DNA of 23,601 nucleotides from Sporomusaceae bacterium (GTDB lineage: Bacteria; Bacillota_C; Negativicutes; Sporomusales_B; UBA7701): assembly GCA_022839045.1 (NCBI GenBank), contig JALHDI010000042.1, forward strand, positions 1 through 23,601, written 5' to 3'. Both the position numbers and the translations under genes were made by a program. Positions 1 through 7,744 of this stretch are shown here, one piece after another (position 1 is the stretch's first letter; each line of letters opens with the position of its first letter). The notes beneath the pieces are model-generated. The model made no database searches and was not told the DNA's origin. It saw only the letters and a program-made list of their open reading frames with translations.

Positions 1-1110
1 CTTCTGCACCTGGTTGGTGCCCTCGTAGATCTGGGCGATCTTCGCGTCGCGCATCAGGCGTTCGACCGGGTATTCGCGGCTGTAGCCGTAGCCGCCGAAG
101 ATCTGCACGGCGTCGGTGGACACCTCCATGGCGATATCCGAGGCGTACAGCTTGGCCATGGCCGCCTCCTTAGAATACGGCAGGCCGTTCTGCTTGTTGT
201 AGGCCGCCCGGTAAGTCAGCAGCCTGGCGCAGTCGACCTTCACGGCCATGTCGGCCAGCATGAAGGCGATGGCCTGGTTGGCGGCGATCGGCTTGCCGAA
301 CTGCACCCGCTCCTTCGAGTACTTGACGGCGTGATCGAGGGCCGCCTGGGCGACGCCCAAACCCTGGGTGGCGATGCCGATGCGGCCGCCGTCGAGGGTG
401 GTCATGGCGATCTTGAAGCCCTCGCCCTCCTTGCCGAGCATATTGTCCTTCGGCACTTTCACGTCCTGGAAAATCAGTTCCTGGGTCTGCGAGGAGCGGA
501 TCCCCATCTTATGCTCCTTCTTGCCGAACGTGAAGCCGGGCATGCCCTTTTCGAGGATGAAGGCGGTGATGCCCTTGACGCCCTTCGCCTTGTCGGTCAT
601 GGCGAAAACGACATAGGTCTCGGCCTCGCCGCCGTTGGTGATGAAGATCTTGCTGCCGTTCACGAGATAATGGTCGCCCTTGTCGACGGCCACCGTCTGC
701 TGGGAGGCGGCGTCGGTGCCGGCATTCGGCTCGGTGAGGGCGAAAGCGCCGACCTTTTTGCCCTCGGCCATGGGCACGAGGAATTTCTGCTTCTGCTCTT
801 CCGTGCCGTAGGCGAAAATCGGCCAGGCGCACAGCGACACGGTCGCCATGTAGGACACGCCGATGCCGGCGTCGGCCTTGCAGATTTCCTCGGCGGCCAG
901 CACGTAGCTCAGGTAGTCGCCGTCGGCGCCGCCGTACTTCTCGGGGAAACAGATGCCGTTGAGACCGAGCTCGCCGATCGCGTCGAGAATCGCGCGGTCG
1001 GGCCTTTCGTTCTCGTCCCGCTCGGCCGCGCCGGGAGCGATCTGCTTCTCGGCGAATTCGCGGACCATCTTCTGCATCATTGCCTGGTCTTCGGTCAACT
1101 CAAAACGCAT
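1..1110 (-). CDS. Acyl-CoA dehydrogenase, short-chain type (3' end cut by window edge)
   Basis: Flavoprotein that oxidises an acyl-CoA to the 2-enoyl-CoA, or works in reverse with an electron-transfer partner. The frame opens at ATG (1110-1108) behind GGAGGAAGAAC and stays open for 370 codons to base 1. Family members are about 380 residues, so only the last ten or so are missing. The protein starts MRFELTEDQ. It carries the FAD/substrate segment AFALTEPNAGTDA, the segment ITNGGEAETYVVFA, and near the end QIFGGYGYSREYPVERLMRD followed by IYEGTNQ. In short-chain and butyryl-CoA dehydrogenases the Glu of YEGT is the catalytic base (here about residue 363). It lies 30 bases after the AbfD-like gene and is probably the last step of the same pathway. 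Family assignment is secure; the chain-length preference is inferred. Confidence 0.95.
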   Translation of the reverse strand, partial: MRFELTEDQAMMQKMVREFAEKQIAPGAAERDENERPDRAILDAIGELGLNGICFPEKYGGADGDYLSYVLAAEEICKADAGIGVSYMATVSLCAWPIFAYGTEEQKQKFLVPMAEGKKVGAFALTEPNAGTDAASQQTVAVDKGDHYLVNGSKIFITNGGEAETYVVFAMTDKAKGVKGITAFILEKGMPGFTFGKKEHKMGIRSSQTQELIFQDVKVPKDNMLGKEGEGFKIAMTTLDGGRIGIATQGLGVAQAALDHAVKYSKERVQFGKPIAANQAIAFMLADMAVKVDCARLLTYRAAYNKQNGLPYSKEAAMAKLYASDIAMEVSTDAVQIFGGYGYSREYPVERLMRDAKIAQIYEGTNQVQK

Positions 1111-1140
1111 TGTTCTTCCTCCACTTCAATTCTTTCGGGC

Positions 1141-2610
1141 TTACTGCGGGGCGGTATCCGCGCCGGCTATCCCGGCGATCTTCTTCGCCAGTTCCTTCTT
1201 GGCCTCGATATTGCCCTGGCGGGCGATCATGATCCGCTGCGCCTGCGGCGAGCCGGCGCCGTGCATCGATTCGGTGCGGTAGCCGACCGCCGCCGTCCCC
1301 AGCGTGAGGTTCTCCACCAGCCTGAGCACCCGCAGGCGGTGCTCGGTGGGCACGCCCGCCGTGCCGCCCAGGTATTTCTCGATCTTCGGGCCGATCTCCG
1401 GGTGGCGGAAATCCTTCTCCGACGGCATGGTCACGAACAGTCCGCCGGCGATGTCCTCGGCCAGGCGGGCGATCTCGTACGGGAAGCGGGTCACGTTCTG
1501 CTTGCAGACGTTGGCCAGCAGCATATCGATAAGGTAAGTCCCCGAGGCCGTCCGCGCCCCGGCTGCCGAACAGGCGATGCCGCAGGCGTACAGCGTCTCG
1601 TTGAGGTGGACCATTTCGATCAGCTTATCCTTGACGTGCGAGGCCTTGGCGGCGCCGTTGTACTCGGCGGCCAGCGCGGCGGCGCCGATCAGCACGTCGC
1701 CCACCCCCACCTTGCAGCCGCCGTAGCTCTGGCGGTGGTACCCGGCGAACCGCTCCACCAGCGCCCCGCTGAAGCGGTACTCGCCGCACATAAACACATC
1801 CTTCCACGGCACGAACACATCCTCGAAGATCACCAGCGACTCGTGGCCGCCGAACGTGCTGTTGCCGCTATCGATGTCCCCGCCCTCCAGCTTGCGGGTG
1901 TCGCACGACTGGCGGCCGTAGATATAAGTTATGCCGGCCGCGTCGGCGGGTACGGCGAAGCATACCGCATAATCGGTGTCCGCCTCGCCCATGCTGATCG
2001 TCGGCATCACCAGCATCCAGTGGGAATTCAGCGCCCCCGTCTGGTGGCACTTCGCCCCGCGCACCACGATGCCGTCGGCCCGCTTCTCCGCCACGCGGAG
2101 GAAAAGGTCGGGGTCGGCCTGTTTGTGAGGCGGCAGGCTGCGGTCGCCCTTGGGGTCGGTCATCGCCCCGTCGACCGTCAGGTCCCCGTCCTGGACCATG
2201 CGGATGAAAGCGTTGAACCGGGCGTGATAATCCGTCCCCAGCGCCTGGTCCATCTCGAAGGTCACGCTCTCCACGGCGTTGATCGCGTCCATGCCTACGC
2301 AGCGCTGGAAGCACGACGCCGTCTTCTGGCCCAGCAGCCGCTGCATCTTCACCTTCTTCACCAGATCGTCGGCGCTCCGGTGGAGGTGGGTGAAGCGGTT
2401 GATCCTGCGCCCCGTCAGGTGGGAGGTCGCCGTCATCAACTCCTCGTGGGCCGGGTCGTGCGCCAGTAAATACGTCATCTTCACCGCGTTCAGCGACGGG
2501 CGGATGATGGGGTGGTCGACGGGATTCTCCACCTTTTCCCCCAGCAGATACAAGTTGAACTTCATCTTACGCAGGCTCTCCTCGTACTGCGCCGCTGTCA
2601 TGAGCGCCAT
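1141..2610 (-). CDS. abfD: 4-hydroxybutyryl-CoA dehydratase / vinylacetyl-CoA isomerase family (AbfD-like)
   Basis: 489 residues, the family's usual length. AbfD uses FAD and a [4Fe-4S] cluster to dehydrate 4-hydroxybutyryl-CoA to crotonyl-CoA by a ketyl-radical mechanism and also isomerises vinylacetyl-CoA. The cluster ligands described for the Clostridium aminobutyricum enzyme (three Cys and one His) are all present at matching spacing: C100 and C104 in SCFQRCVGMDA, H292 and C299 in GYHRQSYGGCKVG. Other family blocks are MTDPKGDR, GIVVRGAK, YGRQSCDTRK and YRTESMHGAGSPQAQRIM. This argues against the related HpaB-type flavin monooxygenases, which lack the cluster. The ATG at 2610 follows AAGGAGGGATGAT, whose Shine-Dalgarno lies in the last codons of iorB, so the two are probably translationally coupled. 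Unusual context: the expected CoA-transferase and 4-hydroxybutyrate dehydrogenase are not seen here; IorAB lies upstream instead. The exact substrate is therefore open. Confidence 0.88.
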   Translation of the reverse strand: MALMTAAQYEESLRKMKFNLYLLGEKVENPVDHPIIRPSLNAVKMTYLLAHDPAHEELMTATSHLTGRRINRFTHLHRSADDLVKKVKMQRLLGQKTASCFQRCVGMDAINAVESVTFEMDQALGTDYHARFNAFIRMVQDGDLTVDGAMTDPKGDRSLPPHKQADPDLFLRVAEKRADGIVVRGAKCHQTGALNSHWMLVMPTISMGEADTDYAVCFAVPADAAGITYIYGRQSCDTRKLEGGDIDSGNSTFGGHESLVIFEDVFVPWKDVFMCGEYRFSGALVERFAGYHRQSYGGCKVGVGDVLIGAAALAAEYNGAAKASHVKDKLIEMVHLNETLYACGIACSAAGARTASGTYLIDMLLANVCKQNVTRFPYEIARLAEDIAGGLFVTMPSEKDFRHPEIGPKIEKYLGGTAGVPTEHRLRVLRLVENLTLGTAAVGYRTESMHGAGSPQAQRIMIARQGNIEAKKELAKKIAGIAGADTAPQ

Positions 2611-2611
2611 A

Positions 2612-3208
2612 TCATCCCTCCTTGCCGATCAGGCCGCGGCCGACCGCGAACGCGCGGCTGTCGGCGGCGTGGAACTTCTCGTCCACCATCGTCAGCAGCT
2701 TCGCCAGGATGACGTCGGGCGGCAGCACGTTGCTCACCGCCGTGAACGCCCCCAGCATCACCACATTGGTCAGCAGCACGTTGCCAAGCTCCTTGGCCGC
2801 CCTGGTCGCGTTCAGGAAATGGCCGGCAAGACCCTTCTCCTTGATGATCGCCACGATCTGCTCGGTGCTCGGGTATTCGTCCACTTTCATATTAGCGAGG
2901 ATGGTCGGCACCGGCGCGGTGTTGATGATGAACATGCCCTGCTTGCTCAGCAGGTTTATGTAGCGCAGCGCCTCCAGCGGCTCGAACCCGAGCAGCACGT
3001 CCGCCTGCCCCGCCGGCACCAGCGGCGAAAAAATCTCGCCGTCGGCGATCCGCACATGGGACAGCACCGAGCCGCCCCGCTGGGCCGCGCCCTTGGTCTC
3101 TGTATTAACCACGTTATAGCCGGCATCCATCGCGCACTTGGCGACGACCTGGGAAGCGAGGATGTTCCCCTGGCCGCCGACGCCGGCGATCACTAAATCG
3201 AACTTCAT
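2612..3208 (-). CDS. iorB: Indolepyruvate:ferredoxin oxidoreductase, beta subunit
   Basis: 198 residues, usual for IorB. It is the gamma-type domain of the 2-oxoacid:ferredoxin oxidoreductase superfamily and pairs with IorA to convert an aryl or other 2-oxo acid plus CoA into acyl-CoA, CO2 and reduced ferredoxin. The protein begins MKFDLVIAGVGGQGN with the glycine-rich GVGGQG loop at residues 9-14, followed by TETKGAAQRGGSV, a family hallmark. The start at 3208 is preferred over a longer upstream reading because the extra residues would be read out of frame from iorA. Its ATG overlaps the iorA stop codon as ATGA, a classic coupled junction. The stop (2614-2612) sits two bases before the dehydratase start. 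Confidence 0.93.
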   Translation of the reverse strand: MKFDLVIAGVGGQGNILASQVVAKCAMDAGYNVVNTETKGAAQRGGSVLSHVRIADGEIFSPLVPAGQADVLLGFEPLEALRYINLLSKQGMFIINTAPVPTILANMKVDEYPSTEQIVAIIKEKGLAGHFLNATRAAKELGNVLLTNVVMLGAFTAVSNVLPPDVILAKLLTMVDEKFHAADSRAFAVGRGLIGKEG

Positions 3209-5019
3209 TTTATGGCCCCCCTCTTGCATACCGATACGCACACGCCGCAGCCGTTGCAGCCGCTCGGCTCGATGACCGCCTTGCCGTCGCTCAGGGTGAT
3301 GGCCGGGCAGCCGAACGTCCGCACGCACAGGCCGCAGCCGTTGCACACCGCCGCATCCACCGCCACCTGCCGCGGCGTGAAGGAAATCCTTCCTTCGCGG
3401 CCGAACTTCAGGTAACACAGCGCCTCGGCGACAACAACCTTCACGCCCTCTTCCGCCGTGGCCTCGCCGATCACCCGGGCCGTCTCCTCAACATTGTACG
3501 GGTTGCAGCGGAACACCTTGGCGCCCATCGACGCCGCCACCGCGCCCGGCTCGATCGGCGTCACCGGCTGATTGAGATTGTTGGTGCTGCCGGGGTGGGG
3601 CTGGAAGCCGGTCATCGCCGTCGTCGAATTGTAGGCGATCACCACCGTGATGTCCGCGCCGTTGTAAATGGCGCTCGCCAACCCGGTAAGGCCGTTATGG
3701 AAGAAGGTCGAATCGCCGATCAGCGCGTACACCGGCTTATCGAAGCCGGCCTTCTTGATCCCGTAGGCCATCGGGATGGACGAGCCCATGCAGTAGATGA
3801 TCGCCTGCAGGTTCATCGGCTCGAAGGTGCCCGCGTCATGGCAGCCGATATCGCCGGTAACCACGCCGCCGTTCTTGCGCACTACCTCCTTCAGGGCCAC
3901 CAGCAGCCCGCGGTGGCTGCAGCCGGGACACTGGGTCCGCGTGCGCGCCGGCACGTACTTGCCTCCTGCCGCGGCGGGATAAGACTTGCCGGCCAGGGCG
4001 GCCTCCACCGCCGTCAGCACCAGATTGGTCGACAGTTCGCCTTCCTTGGGCAGGTAGCCGCTGCGGCCCAGCACCTCCAGCACGATCTTATGCTCGAAAC
4101 ACAGCTGTTTTATCAGGTTTTCGACCACAGGCTCGACTTCCTCGAACACCACGACCCGCTTCAGCCCGCGCACGAAATCGATTACCTTGCCTTCCGGCAG
4201 CGGCAGGGTCGACAGCTTGAGGATGGGTAGCTTGGCGCCGTGGATGCGCTCCGCCTCCTTGAGGAAGGCGTAGCCGATGCCGCAGCCGATGAAGCCGGTC
4301 TCCCCCGGCGCCTTTTCGGCCCGGTTGAAAGGCGAATCCTCCATCAGCGCCTTCAGCTCGGCCTGTTTGGCGTTCAGCCAGCGGTGCCGCATCTTCGGCC
4401 TGAGCTCCCCGCCCGATTCTTTCTCCACCACCGCCGACATCACGAACCGCTTGCGATCGATCACGAACTCGGCCGGGCGGCTCTGCGGAGCCACCTCGCC
4501 GTGCTCCACCATGCCGCCGGCGTGGTTGATGCGCATCACCGGGCGGAGGGTGAAAACCAGCTCGGTCTTCTCCGACAGCTCGAACGCCGCCTTGGTCATG
4601 GCGTAGGCCTCCTGCACGCTCGACGGGTCGAACATCGGCAGGTGGGCGTAATTATGGACCAGTATCCGCGTATCCTCCTCGCACTGCGAGGACAGTCCCC
4701 CCGGATCGTCGGCGGTGATCAGCACCATCCCGGCCCGGATGCCGGTGAAATTCACGTGCATCAGAAAATCCGTCGCCGCGTTGGTGCCGTTGTGTTTCAT
4801 CACCGCCATCGACCGCTGGTTCGTCAACGATGCCGCGGTCGCCACCTCGAAGGCGTGCTTCTCGTTCGTCGACCACTCTGCGTACACCCCGGGATACCCG
4901 CCGCACAGGTCGACGATCTCGGTGGCCGGCGTCCCCGGATAGCCGGCGACGACCCTGACACCGGCTTCCGCCGCCGCCTGGGCGATCGCCTCGTTGCCCA
5001 GCATAAACTCTTTTTGCAT
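3205..5019 (-). CDS. iorA: Indolepyruvate:ferredoxin oxidoreductase, alpha subunit
   Basis: 604 residues, the usual length. It holds the thiamine pyrophosphate site and the electron-transfer clusters of a cytosolic, oxygen-sensitive 2-oxoacid oxidoreductase. The N-terminal pyrimidine-type domain includes GYPGTPATEIVD. The middle has CPGCSHRG, then GDIGCHDAG and the TPP/metal motif GDSTFFHNGLTGLASAIYN. The C-terminus carries two ferredoxin-type clusters: C559, C562, C565 and C571 (CNGCGLCVRTFGC), then C588, C591, C594 and C598 (CNGCGVCVSVC). The last Cys is followed by Lys rather than the usual Pro. The ATG at 5019 has GGGAGG seven bases upstream; longer readings would run into the regulatory region. 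It is the first enzyme gene of the operon. Substrate in this family is usually an aryl-pyruvate, but the partner genes suggest an aliphatic 2-oxo acid may be used here. Confidence 0.95.
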   Translation of the reverse strand: MQKEFMLGNEAIAQAAAEAGVRVVAGYPGTPATEIVDLCGGYPGVYAEWSTNEKHAFEVATAASLTNQRSMAVMKHNGTNAATDFLMHVNFTGIRAGMVLITADDPGGLSSQCEEDTRILVHNYAHLPMFDPSSVQEAYAMTKAAFELSEKTELVFTLRPVMRINHAGGMVEHGEVAPQSRPAEFVIDRKRFVMSAVVEKESGGELRPKMRHRWLNAKQAELKALMEDSPFNRAEKAPGETGFIGCGIGYAFLKEAERIHGAKLPILKLSTLPLPEGKVIDFVRGLKRVVVFEEVEPVVENLIKQLCFEHKIVLEVLGRSGYLPKEGELSTNLVLTAVEAALAGKSYPAAAGGKYVPARTRTQCPGCSHRGLLVALKEVVRKNGGVVTGDIGCHDAGTFEPMNLQAIIYCMGSSIPMAYGIKKAGFDKPVYALIGDSTFFHNGLTGLASAIYNGADITVVIAYNSTTAMTGFQPHPGSTNNLNQPVTPIEPGAVAASMGAKVFRCNPYNVEETARVIGEATAEEGVKVVVAEALCYLKFGREGRISFTPRQVAVDAAVCNGCGLCVRTFGCPAITLSDGKAVIEPSGCNGCGVCVSVCKRGAIK

Positions 5020-5136
5020 CGAATTTCCTCCCATTTCAAGCTCAGAACAGTGTCGCGTCCGCCTGCTACCGAAAACTCCCTGCGGCCGGCTTTGCGTCTC
5101 ACGGCCCCGGCCCGCGCGCGGCTGCCTCGTTAACTT

Positions 5137-5152
5137 GTTCATTATTATGAAC
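5137..5152. promoter_or_regulatory. Palindromic operator, site 1 (GTTCAT-TATT-ATGAAC)
   Basis: Perfect inverted repeat with 6-bp arms and a 4-base spacer, centred about 125 bases upstream of the iorA start. It is the copy nearest iorA. Site 2 has the same arms and starts 19 bases further upstream. IclR-family dimers bind short palindromes of this size, and the regulator gene is adjacent, so this is probably its operator. Confidence 0.72.
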
Positions 5153-5155
5153 TTC

Positions 5156-5171
5156 GTTCATTTGGATGAAC
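5156..5171. promoter_or_regulatory. Palindromic operator, site 2 (GTTCAT-TTGG-ATGAAC)
   Basis: Second perfect copy of the same palindrome, with a different 4-base spacer. The arms are conserved and the spacer is not, which is the pattern expected of selection for protein binding. It is separated from site 1 by three bases, giving a 19-base repeat period suited to two adjacent dimers. Confidence 0.72.
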
Positions 5172-5235
5172 ACAAAAAATATCTGTCTGCCTCCGCCCCC
5201 CCGGACGCGGTTACATCACGCGAGGAGCTTCAGGC

Positions 5236-5250
5236 AACAACCGGGTTGTT
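5236..5250. repeat. Inverted repeat AACAAC-CGG-GTTGTT
   Basis: Perfect 6-bp arms with a 3-base spacer, between operator sites 2 and 3. It differs in sequence from the GTTCAT palindromes, so it may be a site for another protein or a divergent variant. Function not known. Confidence 0.45.
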
Positions 5251-5266
5251 CAACACGCCGAACACA

Positions 5267-5282
5267 GTTCATGAATATGAAC
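5267..5282. promoter_or_regulatory. Palindromic operator, site 3 (GTTCAT-GAAT-ATGAAC)
   Basis: Third perfect copy, starting 111 bases upstream (in the iorA sense) of site 2. The distance would allow looping between a pair of sites and a single remote site, or separate activator and repressor positions. Near-copies of the half-site (GAAC and GTTC words) surround it. Confidence 0.68.
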
Positions 5283-5400
5283 AAAATAAAACTGTTCTTT
5301 ATGGCGACAGTATTCGGGGCGTTGTTATGATTTTCCTGCCTGCCCGAAAATAAAATTATCTTATTGCCGCCGCGCCGCTCGCGCCGGCGTCGCAGCCTCA

Positions 5401-6174
5401 TCAGACCTTCCCGAGCCGCATCGAAACATGCCCGGCCATCGCGCGGACCTTCTCGATCACCGCCGGCATCATCCCACCGTCCCGCGCCCTGCTCGCCGCC
5501 ATTGTCACGCTAAGGGCCGCCACCGTCTTGTTGGTTTTGTCGATGATCGGCGCGGCCACACAGATGCCGCCGGGGATAATCTCCTGGTCGTCCACGGCGA
5601 AGCCCTGTTCGGCCACTTTGCCGAGCTCGGCGACGAGCGCCCTGAGATCGGTTATCGTGTTTTCGGTGTAACGCTCCAGTTGGACACCGCCGACGCGGGC
5701 CTTGAGCTCCTCGGCCGGCAGCGTCGACAGCAGCACCTTGCCGATGGCGGTGGCATGCGCCGGGATGCGGTAGCCGATCGTCGCCACCACGCTGACGTCC
5801 CGCGACCCGTGGTGCTTGGCGATATAGACGATGTGCCGCCCGTCGAGGATGCCGGCGTGGGTCGTCTCGCCGAACTCGTCGCTCAGTTTCTTGATCCCCA
5901 GGGCGATCTCCCGGGAAATATTCGTGTTGTTGATGCAGACCGCGCTGATCTGGATGAGCTTCAACCCCGGGTAATAAACCCGCGTATCGGGGTCGTAATC
6001 GAGATAATCGCTGTTCACGAGCTCGTGCAGCAGCAGCGACAACGAACTCTTCGGGATGTCGAGGTGATGCAGGATGGCGGTGAAATTCGGCGGTTTGGCG
6101 CTTTTGGCGATATAGCCGATGATGTCCAGGGTGCGGGATGCCGATTTCACCAGCGGCGTTTGGCTGCCTGCCAC
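5401..6174 (-). CDS. IclR-family transcriptional regulator
   Basis: 257 residues, typical of the family. The N-terminal winged helix-turn-helix spans about residues 10-70 (SASRTLDIIGYIAKS, then IPKSSLSLLLHELVNSDYL). The C-terminal GAF-like effector domain follows, with HAGILDGRHIVYIAKH, GYRIPAHATAIGKVLLS and DDQEIIPGGICVAAPI. The start is a GTG (6174-6172) seven bases after GGAGG. It is codirectional with iorAB and directly upstream, and the three operator palindromes lie between its stop and iorA. It most likely senses a pathway intermediate and controls the ior-abfD genes; whether it activates or represses cannot be read from the sequence. Confidence 0.93.
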   Translation of the reverse strand: MAGSQTPLVKSASRTLDIIGYIAKSAKPPNFTAILHHLDIPKSSLSLLLHELVNSDYLDYDPDTRVYYPGLKLIQISAVCINNTNISREIALGIKKLSDEFGETTHAGILDGRHIVYIAKHHGSRDVSVVATIGYRIPAHATAIGKVLLSTLPAEELKARVGGVQLERYTENTITDLRALVAELGKVAEQGFAVDDQEIIPGGICVAAPIIDKTNKTVAALSVTMAASRARDGGMMPAVIEKVRAMAGHVSMRLGKV

Positions 6175-6312
6175 AGTAATGCCTCCTTGCCGGCGTCATT
6201 TTCCGGCGTCCCCCAAACGCCTTCAGCCGGTACGTCTGTCTCTATTCAATAAAAAGCTCTCCATCCCTGCCGCCGCCGAAAAATTCGCCGCCGCCACCGC
6301 CCCGCAAAACGC

Positions 6313-6339
6313 AAAAACAGCGGCTCAAGCCGCTGTTTT
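6313..6339 (-). terminator. Intrinsic terminator of the eight-gene operon
   Basis: Perfect 12-base complementary arms (6314-6325 and 6328-6339) around AGCGGCT/AGCCGCT, with T5 on the minus strand (A5 at 6313-6317). It sits 34 bases after the stop of the PLP enzyme gene. The hairpin is symmetrical and could work on both strands, but no plus-strand gene ends here. The rest of the 6175-6373 gap holds the iclR ribosome binding site and nothing else I recognise. Confidence 0.9.
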
Positions 6340-6373
6340 CCCTTGTCCCGGCTGCTTCTCCCCGCTCGTAGCT

Positions 6374-7726
6374 TCAGCGCAGCGCGGCAATCTTTTCGTT
6401 GTATATCGCCACTTTGGCGTATTCCCGCTCCCAGAAAGCCATATCCCGCATGCTATCCAGATAAGCCTGGTTATAGCCGAACTTCAGCCAGTCCTTCTCC
6501 TTCTGCCCGAACAGCCTTTCCTTGGCGGCCGCCTTGCGCACATCGTAAACGTAGCTGTCGTCGGCGCCCACGAAATTATCCCTGGCCCACCGCTCCATAA
6601 CGAAGGGCGCTGTCTCCAGATACCGCTGCTCCATATCGGCCAGCACCGAGTAATAGCGGTCAAAGCCGTCGGTAGCCACCGTGACGACGTTGTCCCCCGG
6701 TCCGAGGCGGAGGAATTTGGCCAATTTGATGGCGCCGATAATGTTGCAGATGCCCGACGGACCGAATCTGTCCCGCAGACTGGCGGCCAGCGCCCGGTCC
6801 ACCCCCAGGGCGGCGATAATATCGGCCCCGTCCTGGAAGAGTTTGAGTCCCTGAATAGTTTCTTCGTCTTTGATAAGAATGAGAAAATCGGTCGTCAAAA
6901 CATTATGGATCAGCGTGCACATTTTGTCCCCGATGCCCTCGATACGGTGCTGCCCGCGCCCGCCGTTGGCCAGCGTCGAACACTCATAGGGTTCGAGGGC
7001 CCCGACCTTCGCCTCGGGAAAAGCCTGCTTTATCTGGTCGCCGGCGGCGATGGTCCCGGCCGACCCGGGCGCCGAAACGAAGCCGGCGATGCGGCCGTTG
7101 CCCACTCCCCGGACGGCGGCAATGGCGCTGCCGCCCGTGACATGGCGATGAAAACGGTAGTTGGCCATCAGTTCGAATTGGGCCAGCGCTTTGTTGAGCG
7201 GATTCTTCATCATGGCGTGGGTGCGTTCCAGCGTCAGGATGACGTCCGACTCCGACCCCGGCGTAAGCTCCAGCTCGCCGCCGTACTTTCTTATCCGCTC
7301 GTAGCGCTCCTTGCTCATGTTGTCAGGCATGATGACCACGGCCCTAAGCCCCAGCAGCTTGGATATATATGCCGTGCCGATGCCGAAGTTGCCCGTGGAC
7401 GGGCCGAGAATGGTGTGGTCGCTGGTTATTTCGCCGTCGACGATGCCCTCGATGAGCGTGCTGTAAGCCGGACCGACCTTATGGGAACCGGAGGGAAAAC
7501 CGCAGCCCAACATAACGACTATATTGGCCTCCGTGCCGGTAAGCGCGGGCGGCAGCACGATTTTCCTGACCCGGTCGTCGGCGTCCCGCCAGGTAATGTT
7601 GAACAGATTAATGGGATTCATCTCGTCTTCGTAAAGCGCCTTAAGCGCTTTCGCCCGGACAGACGATTCGATCAGGCCGGGTGAAAGCATCTCATCATAG
7701 GTTGGTCCGAAAGGAATCTTTGCCAC
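6374..7726 (-). CDS. PLP-dependent enzyme, fold type II (cysteine synthase/ammonia-lyase superfamily), unassigned
   Basis: 450 residues, longer than most cysteine synthases and serine/threonine ammonia-lyases (about 310-400). The probable PLP lysine is K83 in FPSGSHKVGPA and the phosphate-binding loop is STGNFG (residues 110-115). The following VVIMPDNMSKERYERIRKYG is typical of the superfamily. The C-terminal 100 residues (from about YYSVLADMEQRYLE) are rich in charged and aromatic residues and I do not recognise them. The start is GTG at 7726 with GGAGGGT upstream, 18 bases after the M20 hydrolase stop. As last gene of the operon it probably performs a beta-elimination, ammonia-lyase or replacement step on the released amino acid. 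I could not match it to YgeX (diaminopropionate ammonia-lyase) or to OrtB. Confidence 0.82.
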   Translation of the reverse strand: MAKIPFGPTYDEMLSPGLIESSVRAKALKALYEDEMNPINLFNITWRDADDRVRKIVLPPALTGTEANIVVMLGCGFPSGSHKVGPAYSTLIEGIVDGEITSDHTILGPSTGNFGIGTAYISKLLGLRAVVIMPDNMSKERYERIRKYGGELELTPGSESDVILTLERTHAMMKNPLNKALAQFELMANYRFHRHVTGGSAIAAVRGVGNGRIAGFVSAPGSAGTIAAGDQIKQAFPEAKVGALEPYECSTLANGGRGQHRIEGIGDKMCTLIHNVLTTDFLILIKDEETIQGLKLFQDGADIIAALGVDRALAASLRDRFGPSGICNIIGAIKLAKFLRLGPGDNVVTVATDGFDRYYSVLADMEQRYLETAPFVMERWARDNFVGADDSYVYDVRKAAAKERLFGQKEKDWLKFGYNQAYLDSMRDMAFWEREYAKVAIYNEKIAALR

Positions 7727-7744
7727 GGGGCCTACCCTCCTCTG

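Larger units (their letters stand above)
5020..5400 (-). promoter_or_regulatory. iclR-iorA intergenic regulatory region
   Basis: 381 bases without a supportable gene. It holds the three 16-bp palindromes listed separately, one further inverted repeat at 5236-5250, and the iorA ribosome binding site at its left end. An AT-rich stretch lies near 5283-5365. I could not settle on one convincing -35/-10 pair for iorA, so the transcription start is left open. The density of exact inverted repeats in an otherwise GC-rich region shows that this is a control region. Confidence 0.75.

Noticed and set aside
331..2469. Very long plus-strand open frame (over 700 codons) across the dehydrogenase and AbfD-like genes
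   Set aside because: It lies antisense to two strongly conserved genes, has an Ala/Gly/His/Arg-rich composition typical of the reverse frame of GC-rich coding DNA, and has no credible family.
1141..2610. 4-hydroxyphenylacetate 3-monooxygenase (HpaB)
   Set aside because: The [4Fe-4S] ligand set C-x3-C and H-x6-C of AbfD is fully present, and the surrounding blocks match AbfD rather than HpaB.
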